From assembly GCF_036182465.1 (NCBI RefSeq), contig NZ_CP108081.1, positions 1,426,001 through 1,490,000 of the forward strand: 64,000 nucleotides of DNA, in the 5' to 3' direction. Source of the stretch: Streptomyces sp. NBC_00258 (lineage in GTDB: Bacteria > Actinomycetota > Actinomycetes > Streptomycetales > Streptomycetaceae). The notes beneath the pieces were generated by a model. That model searched no databases and was not told the origin of the DNA. It was given only the letters and a program-made list of their open reading frames with translations. Both the position numbers and the translations under genes were made by a program. Positions 43,793 through 54,917 of this stretch are shown in pieces; positions within the stretch are counted from its first letter, which is position 1, and each line of letters opens with the position of its first letter.

Positions 43793-44707
43793 ATGACACG
43801 TGAGCAGCCCGCCGGCGGGGGCACCGAGCTGGGCAGCTTCCTGCGCGCCCGCCGGGCCGCAATCACCCCCGCCGAGGCCGGGCTCACGGTCGGCCCGGGA
43901 CCGCGCCGCACCCCCGGACTGCGCCGTGAGGAACTGGCCACCCTCACCGGCATCAGCGTCGACTACTACGTACGCCTGGAACGCGGCAAGGAAACCCGTC
44001 CCAGCCCCTCCGTCATCGACGCCCTGGCCCACGCCCTGCATCTGGAGGAGGACGAACACGAGCATCTGCGCAGTCTCGTCGCCCTCGCCACCCGCACCGC
44101 GCCGAAACCTCCGGCGCCGCCCAGCCGGACCATACGGCCGGGCGTGAAGCTTCTGCTGGAGATCTTGCGGCCGAATCCCACGCACGTGGTCAGCCGTACC
44201 AACGACCTGCTCGCGGCCAACCCCAGCGGGCTGAGACTACTGACCGGGATCGAGGACTGGCCGGCCAGGCAGCGCAACCTCGCCCGCTACGTCTTCCTCC
44301 ACCCCGCCTCGCGCACCCTGTTCCACGACTGGGCCACCCAAGTACGCGGCTGCGTCGCCCGCCTGCGCGCCCTGGCCGGCACCGACCCCGACGCCCCCGA
44401 CCTCACCCGGCTCGCCGGTGAACTCCTCCTCAAGAGCCCGGAGTTCGCCCGCCTGTGGGAGCGCTACGACATCAAGGGCCACTCCCACGGCCGCAAGACG
44501 TTCCACCACCCCGACGTCGGCGACCTCACCCTCGGCTACCAGTCCATGGAGCTGGAAGGCACCCCGGGCCACCGCCTCATCACCTACTACGCCGAGCCGG
44601 GCACCACCGACTACGACGCCCTCTCCCTCCTCGACCTGCTCGGCTCACAACCCACTTCCCACACACCGACGCCGTCCCACGACGAACCCACCTCCCCCTC
44701 GACGTGA
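43793..44707 (+). CDS. XRE-family regulator with MmyB-like ligand domain (3)
   Basis: A 304-residue regulator of the subgroup with signature [20 protein letters not shown] and [12 protein letters not shown]. Ligand domain: [68 protein letters not shown]. Its promoter region carries element copy C, whose other side now holds only alcohol-dehydrogenase debris. It converges on the paralogue at 44774-45694. Confidence 0.9.
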   Translation: MTREQPAGGGTELGSFLRARRAAITPAEAGLTVGPGPRRTPGLRREELATLTGISVDYYVRLERGKETRPSPSVIDALAHALHLEEDEHEHLRSLVALATRTAPKPPAPPSRTIRPGVKLLLEILRPNPTHVVSRTNDLLAANPSGLRLLTGIEDWPARQRNLARYVFLHPASRTLFHDWATQVRGCVARLRALAGTDPDAPDLTRLAGELLLKSPEFARLWERYDIKGHSHGRKTFHHPDVGDLTLGYQSMELEGTPGHRLITYYAEPGTTDYDALSLLDLLGSQPTSHTPTPSHDEPTSPST

Positions 44708-44773
44708 GCCCACGACGCCCTCAACGCCCTCGAACGGACAACGCAAGGTGTCGGGGCAGACAGCGGGTGCGCG

Positions 44774-45694
44774 TCAGGACTGTGTGCGATGTTGCTGTTC
44801 GGCCTTCGTATCGGGATGCCCGGCGGGCGGCGACGCGGCCAGGTCCAGCAGGAGCATGGCGTCGTGGTCGGGCGTACCGGGTTCCGCGGTGTAGACGCCG
44901 AGGCGTTGGCCGGGGGTGCCGTCGAGGTGCATGCTCTGGCCGCTGAGGGTGAGGTCGCCGGCCCGGGGGTGATGGAAGGTCTTCTGGACCCGCTTGCGGC
45001 CGATGACGTCGTACCGCTCCCAGAGCTTGGCGAAGTCCGGGCTCTTGAGCAGGAGTTCGCCGACGAGGTGCGTGAGGTCGGGGGCGTCCGGGGCGGTGCC
45101 TGCCACACCGCGCAGCCTGGCGACGCAGCCGCGGACGAGTTCGTCCCAGTCGTCCTGGAAGAGGGTGCGGGCTGTGGGGTGGAGGAAGAGGTAGCGGGCG
45201 AGGTTGCGCTGCCCTGTGGGCCAGTCGTCAAGACCGGCGTACAGGGCGAGGCCGCCGGGATTCCAGGCCAGCAGGTCCATGCTGCGGCTGATGACGTACG
45301 CGGGGCTCGGCCGCAGCGTCTCCAGGACCAGCTTCAGATGCGGGCGCACGGTCCGGCTGGGCGGCGGCGGAGGCTCGGGGACATACCGGGCAGCGCGGGC
45401 GGCGAGCTCGCGCAGGTGCTGGTGCTCGGCGTCGTCGAGCTGCAGGGCACGGGCGAGGGCGTCCAGCACGGAGGGGCTGGGGCGGGTTTCCTTGCCACGC
45501 TCCAGGCGTACGTAGTAGTCGATGCTGATGCCGGCGAGCGTGGCCAGTTCCTCGCGGCGCAGCCCCGGGGTACGGCGCAGGCCGGTGCCCACGGTGAGGC
45601 CGACCTGGTCGGGACTGGTCTGGGTACGACGCGCGCGCAGGAACAGGCCCAGCTCCATTTCGGCGCCCCCGCCGCTCCTCTGCTCAGATGCCAT
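44774..45694 (-). CDS. XRE-family regulator with MmyB-like ligand domain (4)
   Basis: A 306-residue paralogue of the gene at 43793, in convergent orientation 66 bp away. [35 protein letters not shown]. Ligand domain: VISRSMDLLAWNPGGLALY, RYLFLHPTARTLFQDDW, SPDFAKLWERYDVIGRK. The ATG at 45694 is chosen over an upstream in-frame ATG because element copy D ends about 45 bp upstream. On the far side are an MFS relic and an aldo-keto reductase. Confidence 0.9.
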   Translation of the reverse strand: MASEQRSGGGAEMELGLFLRARRTQTSPDQVGLTVGTGLRRTPGLRREELATLAGISIDYYVRLERGKETRPSPSVLDALARALQLDDAEHQHLRELAARAARYVPEPPPPPSRTVRPHLKLVLETLRPSPAYVISRSMDLLAWNPGGLALYAGLDDWPTGQRNLARYLFLHPTARTLFQDDWDELVRGCVARLRGVAGTAPDAPDLTHLVGELLLKSPDFAKLWERYDVIGRKRVQKTFHHPRAGDLTLSGQSMHLDGTPGQRLGVYTAEPGTPDHDAMLLLDLAASPPAGHPDTKAEQQHRTQS

Positions 45695-45736
45695 GTCGAC
45701 AGTGTCACACCGCGCTGACCAGCGCGGCAGGCACAT

Positions 45737-45761
45737 GAGGGGCCCTGTCACACCCCTGAAC
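45737..45761 (-). promoter_or_regulatory. Repeated regulatory element, copy D
   Basis: On the minus strand: GTTCAGGGG then TGTGACAGGGCCCCTC, upstream of XRE 4; extended similarity continues through GTGCCAGGGA and TGGCAGGCCGG. Confidence 0.75.
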
Positions 45762-45861
45762 GTCACTCCCTGGCACATCCCGGCCTGCCACCACGGCCGG
45801 AAAAGCGCGAGGGTGGTTTTCTGTCAGCACACCGGGTCTTCCCAGGGCAGGAGATCGTCCC

Positions 45862-46128
45862 TTGTCCACGTCCGCTCCCACCTCGACGCTCCAGGACTGC
45901 TCGGGCCGTCCGCTGCCGGAGCACACGTCCGGTGGGGATATGGCGCCGACCGCCCTGCTGCTCGGCTTCTTCACGGTCATGGTCGACGCGATGGTCGTCC
46001 CGTCCTCCCCGGCCGTGCTGCGGGAGGCCTTCCCCGGACCGGCCGCGCGGGCGAGGGCGATCGTCCCTCATCAGAATCCGGGCACCACCACCGCCACCGA
46101 CGCGGGCCCGCGCCTGCTCGGACGCTGA
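45862..46128 (+). pseudogene. Internally deleted relic of an EmrB/QacA-type MFS transporter
   Basis: An 88-codon frame. After the start it reads [17 protein letters not shown] (first helix of a DHA2-type exporter) and jumps directly to [21 protein letters not shown], the loop after helix 4 (compare VPASLALIREAFPDPVRRGR in the intact transporter at 56421-57821). It then ends in unrelated sequence. About 100 codons are missing inside and the whole C-terminal part is gone. It occupies the target side of element copy D. Confidence 0.7.
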
Positions 46129-46171
46129 CCGGTCACCTGCCCCACCCCGTCTCGTACAGAAGGAAAATCCC

Positions 46172-47023
46172 ATGCAGACCGTCACCTTCAACAACGGCGT
46201 CGAGATGCCGATCCTCGGTTTCGGCGTCTACCAGATCCCGCCGGAGCAGACCGAGCAGGCCGTCACCGACGCCCTCGCCGCCGGCTACCGACTGCTCGAC
46301 ACCGCCGCCGCGTACCAGAACGAGGAGGCCGTCGGCCGCGCCATCAAGAACAGCGGCATCCCCCGCGAAGAGCTGTTCGTCACCACCAAGCTGTGGGTCC
46401 AGGACGCGCCCGCCGAGGAGAACACCGAGCGTGCCTTCGAGACGTCGCTGACCAAGCTCGGCCTGGACTACCTCGACCTGTACCTGATGCACCAGCCCTA
46501 CGGTGACGTGTACGGCCAGTGGCGCGCCATGCAGGACCTCCACCGCGAGGGCCGGGCCAAGGCGATCGGCGTCGCCAACTTCTACCCCGACCGGCTCCTC
46601 GACCTCATCCTCAACAACGAGGTCACCCCCGCGGTCAACCAGATCGAGACCCACCCGTTCTTCCAGCGCACCACCGACCAGGAGCTCATGCGCGAGCACG
46701 GGGTCCAGATCCAGTCGTGGGGCGGGTTCGCCGAAGGCAAGAACGACATCTTCACCCATCCGGTCCTGAGCGGGATCGGCGAGAAGCACGGCAAGTCCGT
46801 GGCACAGGTCGTGCTCCGCTGGCTGACCCAGCGCGACGTCGTCGCGATCCCCAAGTCCGTCCGCGCCGACCGCATGGCGGAGAACATCGACATCTTCGAC
46901 TTCGAACTGACCGACGACCAGATGGCGTCCATCGCCACCCTGGACACCGGAGGGACGCTGTTCTTCGACCACCACGCCCCGGACATGGTGAGCTGGCTCA
47001 GCGCGCGGCGCCTGGACGGCTGA
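46172..47023 (+). CDS. Aldo-keto reductase (2,5-diketo-D-gluconate reductase type)
   Basis: A 283-residue AKR5-like enzyme: [30 protein letters not shown] (Asp, Tyr), [10 protein letters not shown] (Lys), [13 protein letters not shown] (His), [25 protein letters not shown]. All four tetrad residues are present. AGAAGGA precedes the ATG at 46172. It follows the MFS relic and probably belonged to that transporter's operon; the NmrA-like and flavodoxin genes follow closely. Confidence 0.92.
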   Translation: MQTVTFNNGVEMPILGFGVYQIPPEQTEQAVTDALAAGYRLLDTAAAYQNEEAVGRAIKNSGIPREELFVTTKLWVQDAPAEENTERAFETSLTKLGLDYLDLYLMHQPYGDVYGQWRAMQDLHREGRAKAIGVANFYPDRLLDLILNNEVTPAVNQIETHPFFQRTTDQELMREHGVQIQSWGGFAEGKNDIFTHPVLSGIGEKHGKSVAQVVLRWLTQRDVVAIPKSVRADRMAENIDIFDFELTDDQMASIATLDTGGTLFFDHHAPDMVSWLSARRLDG

Positions 47024-47067
47024 TCCGGCATCTCGACAGCATCCACTTCACGGACCAGGACCCCATC

Positions 47068-47847
47068 ATGTCCAAGCACCAGAACATCACCGACGTACTC
47101 ATGGTCGGCGCGACCGGCAGCATCGGACAGTTCGCCGTGCGCGCCGCGCGGCGACATGGCCTGCGCCCACGGGCACTCGTGCGCGACGTGGGGCGAGCCG
47201 AACAACTCCTCCCCGACGTCGAACTGGTGCAGGGCGACCTCGAGGACTCCGCCTCCCTGCGGCGCGCGGTGGGCGAGGTCGACGCGATCGTCCTCACCCA
47301 CGGATCCGGTGGCGACTCCCGCTCGGACGCCCGTGCGCACGTCGACTACGGCGGGGTTCTCAACATCCTGCGGGCCCTCGACGACGCCCGGCCGCGCGTG
47401 GCACTGATGACCTCCGTCTACGCCACGCGCAGCGACATCCCCGGTGCGACCCCGTGGAAGCGGCGCTCCGAGCGACTGCTCCGGGCCAGTGGCCTGCCCT
47501 ACACGATCGTCCGGCCCGGCTGGTTCGACCATTCCGGCCCCACTCAGCGGCGGCTCGTTCTGGAGCAGGGCGGCACGGCGGACGGCGGGATCGCCCGCGA
47601 CCAGATCGCCGAGACACTGGTACGCAGCCTGCTGACCGACACCGCGCTGGGCAAGACGTTCGAGCTCATCGCCACCGAAGGAGATGAGCCGTCGGACTGG
47701 GCAGAGCTCTTCGGCGCTCTGAAGGGCGACGAGTCCGGCTCCGTTGACGGCGTGTTGGACCCGGCCGACCTTCTTGTCGAAGCCGAGCCGCGAACGCTGC
47801 GCGCGGATCTCGAGGCCATCCGTTCCGTTCACGGAACCAGCGGATGA
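47068..47847 (+). CDS. NAD(P)-binding protein, atypical SDR (NmrA-like)
   Basis: A 259-residue atypical SDR: cofactor motif VLMVGATGSIGQFAVRAA, LVQGDLEDSASL, ALMTSVYATR, and YTIVRPGWFD. The Y-x3-K pair is not conserved in classical form, as is usual in this group, which reduces or senses NAD(P). The ATG at 47068 is preferred; the frame stays open upstream through the antisense-like frame of the AKR gene. Its stop overlaps the flavodoxin start (ATGA). Confidence 0.88.
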   Translation: MSKHQNITDVLMVGATGSIGQFAVRAARRHGLRPRALVRDVGRAEQLLPDVELVQGDLEDSASLRRAVGEVDAIVLTHGSGGDSRSDARAHVDYGGVLNILRALDDARPRVALMTSVYATRSDIPGATPWKRRSERLLRASGLPYTIVRPGWFDHSGPTQRRLVLEQGGTADGGIARDQIAETLVRSLLTDTALGKTFELIATEGDEPSDWAELFGALKGDESGSVDGVLDPADLLVEAEPRTLRADLEAIRSVHGTSG

Positions 47848-48554
47848 CGGCGGGCGGACTCGGCGCCGTGAGAGCCGAACCCGCCGGGCTGGGGCGACGC
47901 GCGCTCCTTCGTGGCGTACTTCTGGGAGGAACCACCATCGTGACCGGCGTCCAGATCACCGGCTGTTCTCCGTCGCAGTCGAGCGGGCCGGCGCCGGAGT
48001 CCACCGAGCGATCCGACTCGGCCGCCTCGCCGGGGCGGCGGGTCCTGCTGGCCTACTTCTCCCGGCCGGGCGAGAACTACTCCTACGGCGGGCGTACGAA
48101 TCTCAAGATCGGGAACACCGAAGTTCTCGCCGAGATGATCAGCGAGCGCATCGAGTGCGACGTGCACCGCATCGAAGCCGTCGACCCCTACTCCGACGAC
48201 TACGACGAGACGGTCGCGCGCAATGTCCGCGAGCAGAACGCCGATGCGCGACCGGCCATCGTCGACCCCCCGTCCTCGATCGGGCGTTACGACGTGGTGC
48301 TGCTGGGCAGCCCGATCTGGAACGTCCGAGCACCCATGATCATGTCGACCTTCGCCGAGAGGTACGACTTCCGCGGCAAGACGGTCCATCCGGTCACGAC
48401 GTATGCGATGAGCGGACTGGGTACCACCGAGCGCGACTACGCGCGGTCCTGCCCGGGCGCGACCATCGCGGAAGGGCTCGCGGTGCGCGGCGAGGAAGTC
48501 CGGGATGCCGATGCCCAGGTCGAGTCGTGGCAGCGGCGCGTCGGCATTCGTTGA
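47844..48554 (+). CDS. Tat-exported flavodoxin-like lipoprotein
   Basis: A 236-residue protein with a twin-arginine segment (GLGRRALLRGVLLGG) ending in a lipobox-like ITGC, then a flavodoxin fold (RRVLLAYFSRPGENY, phosphate loop around GNTEVLAEMI, VVLLGSPIWNVRAP). Related flavodoxins are usually cytoplasmic; an exported form suggests electron transfer or FMN-based redox work outside the membrane. Translationally coupled to the NmrA-like gene. Confidence 0.85.
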   Translation: MTAGGLGAVRAEPAGLGRRALLRGVLLGGTTIVTGVQITGCSPSQSSGPAPESTERSDSAASPGRRVLLAYFSRPGENYSYGGRTNLKIGNTEVLAEMISERIECDVHRIEAVDPYSDDYDETVARNVREQNADARPAIVDPPSSIGRYDVVLLGSPIWNVRAPMIMSTFAERYDFRGKTVHPVTTYAMSGLGTTERDYARSCPGATIAEGLAVRGEEVRDADAQVESWQRRVGIR

Positions 48555-48674
48555 CGCCGACCTGGCCGCCCGACTGCCCGGCGCCGTGTCGATCAGCCGG
48601 TACCCGTCCCTGATCGCGGTCTCGACGGTGGGAACGGTCTCCTCGGACGAGTGCTGTCGATGCCGGCGGCAGTC

Positions 48675-49718
<1,044 letters not shown>

Positions 49719-49784
49719 TCAGAGGTGCCGGCCGCCGAGCCCTTGCCGCGCCTCGGCCGACCGACCCGGCCTCCCATTGCCTAG

Positions 49785-50884
<1,100 letters not shown>

Positions 50885-50997
50885 GGTTGCCACTCCGTGG
50901 GTTCGCGGGTACCTGCGGATCTCCCGCACGCCGCATGCCTGCCGCATGGCGGGACGGGAACGCGGGGCGGGTATCCGGGTGGGGTTCCCCGCGCGAG

Positions 50998-51011
50998 GAA
51001 CCTGATCTTCA
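50998..51011. repeat. 14-bp direct repeat upstream of aldo-keto reductase copy 2
   Basis: GAACCTGATCTTCA, identical to 49817-49830 and in the same orientation; here it continues into the full element copy A. Confidence 0.75.
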
Positions 51012-51074
51012 GGCCGCTTCCAGCCTGCTGGCCGGGCTCGTGCCATGGCAGGCCGGGCTGTGCCGGGGAGCGGT

Positions 51075-51099
51075 GTTCCGGGGTGCGACAGGGCCCCCC
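51075..51099 (+). promoter_or_regulatory. Repeated regulatory element, copy A
   Basis: 25-bp core GTTCCGGGG then TGCGACAGGGCCCCCC, 45 bp before the XRE start; left flank ATGGCAGGCCGGGCTGTGCC matches copies B and D. Confidence 0.8.
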
Positions 51100-51143
51100 A
51101 ACTGCCTACCGGCCAGGTCACGGCGCCCCGCACACTCGAAAAC

Positions 51144-52046
51144 ATGACACCTCAGCCGCAGAACGGCACCGAGCTGGGCCGCTTCCTGCGCGCCCGCCGG
51201 GCCCGGGTGACCCCCGGGCAGGCCGGACTGCCGACCGGCGCCGGTCCGCGCCGCACCCCTGGCCTGCGCCGAGAGGAACTCGCCACCCTGACCGGCATCA
51301 GCATCGACTACTACACCCGGCTGGAGCGCGGCAAGGAGACCCGGCCGAGCCCCTCCGTCGTCGACGCTCTCGCCCGTGGCCTCCTGCTGGAACAGGACGA
51401 GATCGACCACCTGCGCAACCTCGCCGCCCTGGCCGCCCGAAGGCCACCGGAGCCGCCGGCCGCACCGAGCAGGGCGGTACGCCCCGGCGTCAGGCTCCTG
51501 TTGGAGAGTCTGCGGCCTTCTCCCGCGTACGTGGTCAGCCGTACGAACGACCTGCTCGCCGCCAACCCCGCCGGGCTGAGACTCTTCGCCGGGATCGAGG
51601 AGTGGCCGGTCAAGCAGCGCAACATCGCGCGCTATGTCTTCCTCCACCCCGCCGCACGCGACCTGTTCCACGACTGGGGCACCCAGGTCCGTGCCTGCGT
51701 GGCCCACCTCCGCGCGCTGGCCGGCACCGACCCCGATTCCCCCGACCTGACCCGGCTGGTCGGCGAACTCCTGCTCAAGAGCCCGGAGTTCGCCCGCCTG
51801 TGGGAGCGTTACGACGTCAGGAGCCGCTCGTACGGCAGGAAGACCTTCCACCATCCCGAAGTCGGCGAGCTCACCCTCGGCTTCGAGTCCCTGCGTCTGG
51901 AAGGCACTCCCGGCCACCGATTGCTCGCGTACAACGCCGAACCCGGCACCCCGGAGCACGACGCGGTCGCCCTCCTCGACCTCCTGGCTCACGAGCCCGC
52001 TTCGCGGCCGGCGACACCGGGCACGGCATCGTCCGCCTCGTCCTGA
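51144..52046 (+). CDS. XRE-family regulator with MmyB-like ligand domain (5)
   Basis: A 300-residue regulator closest to those at 43793, 44774 and 58023: [98 protein letters not shown]. The best-preserved cassette: element A lies between it and the divergent aldo-keto reductase. Confidence 0.92.
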   Translation: MTPQPQNGTELGRFLRARRARVTPGQAGLPTGAGPRRTPGLRREELATLTGISIDYYTRLERGKETRPSPSVVDALARGLLLEQDEIDHLRNLAALAARRPPEPPAAPSRAVRPGVRLLLESLRPSPAYVVSRTNDLLAANPAGLRLFAGIEEWPVKQRNIARYVFLHPAARDLFHDWGTQVRACVAHLRALAGTDPDSPDLTRLVGELLLKSPEFARLWERYDVRSRSYGRKTFHHPEVGELTLGFESLRLEGTPGHRLLAYNAEPGTPEHDAVALLDLLAHEPASRPATPGTASSASS

Positions 52047-52075
52047 CGCACCGCCGAACGACCGCGTACGGGTTG

Positions 52076-52459
52076 TCACCAAGTGGTGGCGACCGAGCGC
52101 ACCGCGGTCCAGGTGTAGCCCTCGCGGGTGTAGGTCAGGGCCAGTTGCAGCCGCCAGTCGGCATGCGTGCCGTAGACCGTCGCGTCGGTGACGATCCGGC
52201 CGACGAGGTGGGCCGTGTCGCCCTCCACGTCGACGGTGACTGTCTTCTCTGCGACACCGTGGTAGACGAACCGGCCGGCTCTCATCTGCGAGAGCCACTC
52301 GGCCTTGGGCTGTTCATACCCGGTGATGTGGGTGAGTGTGAAGCCGTCGTCGAGCAGGGCGTCCAAGGCGTCGGTGTCACCGTCGGTCATCGCCCGCAGC
52401 TGGGCGCGGTAGGCGCTGACGACCTCCTCGCGGGTGCTCTCGTCGGGTGAGGTGTGCAT
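52076..52459 (-). CDS. NTF2/SnoaL-like protein
   Basis: A 127-residue NTF2-fold protein: VVSAYRAQLRAMTDGDTDALDALLDDGFTL-type opening, then TGYEQPKAEWLSQMRAGR and DWRLQLALTYTREGYTW. The ATG at 52459 is used because family similarity begins there. It lies 22 bp after the antiporter gene on the same strand and may be co-transcribed. Reaction unknown. Confidence 0.82.
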   Translation of the reverse strand: MHTSPDESTREEVVSAYRAQLRAMTDGDTDALDALLDDGFTLTHITGYEQPKAEWLSQMRAGRFVYHGVAEKTVTVDVEGDTAHLVGRIVTDATVYGTHADWRLQLALTYTREGYTWTAVRSVATTW

Positions 52460-52481
52460 GGTGGCTCCCGTCCTGGGGCGG

Positions 52482-54077
52482 TCACTCGGCGGCTTGGCGT
52501 CGGGACAGCCGTACTTCTTCGATGTCGAGGTGACGTTGGACCTGACGCAGCACGGTGTCGTCGATCTCGTGCTCGTCACGCAGTCGGAGCACGGTGGCGC
52601 GTTTGTGGGCCAGGAGGGCCAGACGCAGCGCGGTGTAGTGCCGGTCGTGGCGCAGGACGTCCTCCTTGTCGGAGGCATCGGTCTCTCCGCCGCCCGCGCG
52701 GACGACGAGCAGGTGGGTCTCGTACTCCTGGCGCATGCGTTCGGCGACGGCAGGGTCGGTGCCCAGCTCCTCGGCGACTTCCGGAAGGGCCTTGAGGGCC
52801 TCCTCGGTGGCGGTCGACTCGGCGAGGAAACGCTCCTCTTCCACCGATGTGTCGCGGGGCAGCCGGGCCCAGCGCACCACGATCGGCAGCAGCAGACCCT
52901 GCACGACCAGCGTGGTCACGATGACACCGGAGGTGACGAAGACGATCGTGTCCCGGTCGGGGAAGGGGGCGCCCGAGTCGAGCGTCATCGGTACCGACAG
53001 GGCCACCGCCAGCGACACCGCACCACGGAAGCCCGCGATCGACGTGACCACCCGGGCGCGATAGTTCATGCGGCGCAGGCGCTGCTGCGGGCGACGGTCG
53101 AGGAGGCGGATCAGGTACGGGAAGGTGAAGTTGAAGGCGAAGCGCGCGGCGACGACCACGGCGGAGACCACCCCGACGGCGATGAGGGCCTGGGTGAGGT
53201 CGCTGCCGTGCAGGCTGCGCACGGCCGACTGCGCCTGCAGACCGACCAGGACGAACAGAGAGCCGTTGAGCAGGAAGGTGGCAAGCGACCAGGACTCCTC
53301 CGCCTGCCGGCGCATCGCGGCTCCCGCCACGCGCGGGCCGGCCTGGCTCATGATCAGGCCCGCCACGACGGCCGCGAGGACCCCGGAGGCTTCGATCAGT
53401 TCGGCGAGCAGGTAGGCGGTGAACGGGGTGAGGATCATCGCGACGTTGCCCAGCAGCGGGTCGTCGAAGACCCGGCGCGCTTTGATCACCAGCCACGCGG
53501 TCAGCGCTCCGGCCGCGGCTCCACCGACGTAGGAGAGGGCGAACAGCCCGGTGACGTGCGGGACGGTGAAGTGCTCCTCGCCGACCGTGATGCCGACGGC
53601 GAGACCGAAGACGACTAGCGCGGTGCCGTCGTTGATGAGGCTTTCGGCACGCAGCAGCGTCACGTTGCGGCGGGGCAGTGACTTGGCGAGGACGCCGACG
53701 GCAGTCGCGTCGGTGGGGGCCACCGCGGCGCCGAGGACCCATGCCGGGCCCCAGGCCAGGCCGAGTTCGTGTGCCACGGTCGCGACGGCTCCGGCGGTGC
53801 CGATGACCAGGACGGTGCTCATCAGGATGATGCCGCGCAGGTCCCGGCGGATCTCCCGCAGCGAGGTGGTCAGGCTCTCCCAGTACAGCAGCACCGGAAG
53901 GAAGATGAGCAGCACCGCCTCCGGCGGCAGGTCCACCTCCCGCAGCGCGGGTACGAAGCCGAGCAGCGCGCCGAAGGCGAGTAGCACGATGGGTGGGGCG
54001 ATCCGGAAGCGGTCGCCGAGGGCGTTGCCCAGGAGCACCGCCACACCGAGCACCACCACGAGTTCGAGGCCGATCAC
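52482..54077 (-). CDS. CPA1-type Na+/H+ antiporter
   Basis: A 531-residue cation/proton antiporter with about 12 helices. Key motifs: FLPVLLYWESL, GAAVAPTDATAVGVL (acidic ion-binding region), RAESLINDGTALVVF and GFRGAVSLAVALSVP. A hydrophilic C-terminal helix-rich tail of about 120 residues follows. The start is GTG 54077, overlapping the stop of the small dehydrogenase relic upstream. It exchanges sodium or potassium for protons at the membrane. Confidence 0.93.
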   Translation of the reverse strand: MIGLELVVVLGVAVLLGNALGDRFRIAPPIVLLAFGALLGFVPALREVDLPPEAVLLIFLPVLLYWESLTTSLREIRRDLRGIILMSTVLVIGTAGAVATVAHELGLAWGPAWVLGAAVAPTDATAVGVLAKSLPRRNVTLLRAESLINDGTALVVFGLAVGITVGEEHFTVPHVTGLFALSYVGGAAAGALTAWLVIKARRVFDDPLLGNVAMILTPFTAYLLAELIEASGVLAAVVAGLIMSQAGPRVAGAAMRRQAEESWSLATFLLNGSLFVLVGLQAQSAVRSLHGSDLTQALIAVGVVSAVVVAARFAFNFTFPYLIRLLDRRPQQRLRRMNYRARVVTSIAGFRGAVSLAVALSVPMTLDSGAPFPDRDTIVFVTSGVIVTTLVVQGLLLPIVVRWARLPRDTSVEEERFLAESTATEEALKALPEVAEELGTDPAVAERMRQEYETHLLVVRAGGGETDASDKEDVLRHDRHYTALRLALLAHKRATVLRLRDEHEIDDTVLRQVQRHLDIEEVRLSRRQAAE

Positions 54078-54214
54078 GGCATGTCTCCCGGTCCGGTCAG
54101 AGGTCGGACGACCAACCGCGCGACATCGTGGGGGCCGGTGTCACGGCGCTCGGCCATGGCCGGGGCGAAGGGCCCGCCGGCCGAGGTGGCGGCGTGGGTA
54201 CTCACGGTGAACAT
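54074..54214 (-). pseudogene. N-terminal relic of a zinc alcohol dehydrogenase
   Basis: A 46-codon frame. It begins like the intact dehydrogenase at 54918-55961 (here MFTVSTHAAT, APAMAERRDTGPHDV; there [25 protein letters not shown]). It then loses all similarity and stops right on the antiporter start. It follows a DUF2255 gene exactly as the intact dehydrogenase follows the other DUF2255 gene, so it is the stump of a duplicated operon. Confidence 0.75.
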
Positions 54215-54233
54215 CGCTCTTCTCCGGCGGCGG

Positions 54234-54617
54234 TCAGCGAGGCAGGAGCCGCATGGTCGTCGAGCCCGCGTTGGCGCTCGTGATGCGCTGGATGGTGTTG
54301 GCGGAGTATCGGCCGTACTTGGTGCGGTAGGCGGTGTCGACCGCGTCGTTGATCTCCCCGTCGGCGTCCTCGAACGCCACGTCCTTCTCGACCCCGCCGG
54401 CCTCGACACGGCCCTCGTGGCGGACTCGGGTGCCGCGGAACCAGGCGGAGGTGGGGCCGTTCACGGAGCGGACGTAGATGTCGTCGCCCACGCGCACGCC
54501 CCAGATCGTGCGCCGACTGCTCAGCTCGCCGTCCCGGCGCAGGGAGGCGACCTCCAGTTCCTCGGCCGATCCGACCCGGTCGAGTTCGTCGTCGGTCCAG
54601 GGAGCAGTGGTGGTCAT
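54234..54617 (-). CDS. DUF2255 protein, paralogue 1
   Basis: A 127-residue DUF2255 protein: [74 protein letters not shown]. This flavin-reductase-like small family has no settled function. The paralogue at 56023 shares most motifs. Element copy E lies about 150 bp upstream. Confidence 0.88.
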   Translation of the reverse strand: MTTTAPWTDDELDRVGSAEELEVASLRRDGELSSRRTIWGVRVGDDIYVRSVNGPTSAWFRGTRVRHEGRVEAGGVEKDVAFEDADGEINDAVDTAYRTKYGRYSANTIQRITSANAGSTTMRLLPR

Positions 54618-54770
54618 CCGCTCATCTCCTCGGTTCTGGTGTCCTCGGTTCTCGTGCGGATGTCTCCGCGGGGCGGCCGGACTCCCGCGGGTGCGAGAGG
54701 ATCTTCGACGAGCATCGGGCCCGGTCGCTGTTCCCGCATCACGGCAGACCGTGCCATGCCGGAAGTCGGC

Positions 54771-54795
54771 GTTCCAGGGTGTGACACGGCCTCCC
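54771..54795 (+). promoter_or_regulatory. Repeated regulatory element, copy E
   Basis: 25-bp core GTTCCAGGG then TGTGACACGGCCTCCC, left flank CACGGCAGACCGTGCC. It serves the DUF2255 side; no XRE gene follows on the right. The rest of 54618-54917 holds only the terminator below. Confidence 0.7.
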
Positions 54796-54847
54796 ACGCC
54801 ACTGCCGTCGCGCCCTCGCCGTCCCTGCCCTTTCCACTGCTGGGCGG

Positions 54848-54893
54848 CACCCCGTACGAGGGCTCTCGGGGGCGCGGCTCCTCGTACGGGGTG
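54848..54893. terminator. Strong hairpin terminator after the alcohol dehydrogenase
   Basis: Perfect 14-bp arms (54848-54861, 54880-54893, CACCCCGTACGAGG and its complement) around an 18-base loop, 25 bp beyond the dehydrogenase stop. It separates that operon from element E. Confidence 0.75.
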
Positions 54894-54917
54894 GTCTCAG
54901 GGGGACGTGGCCGTGGG

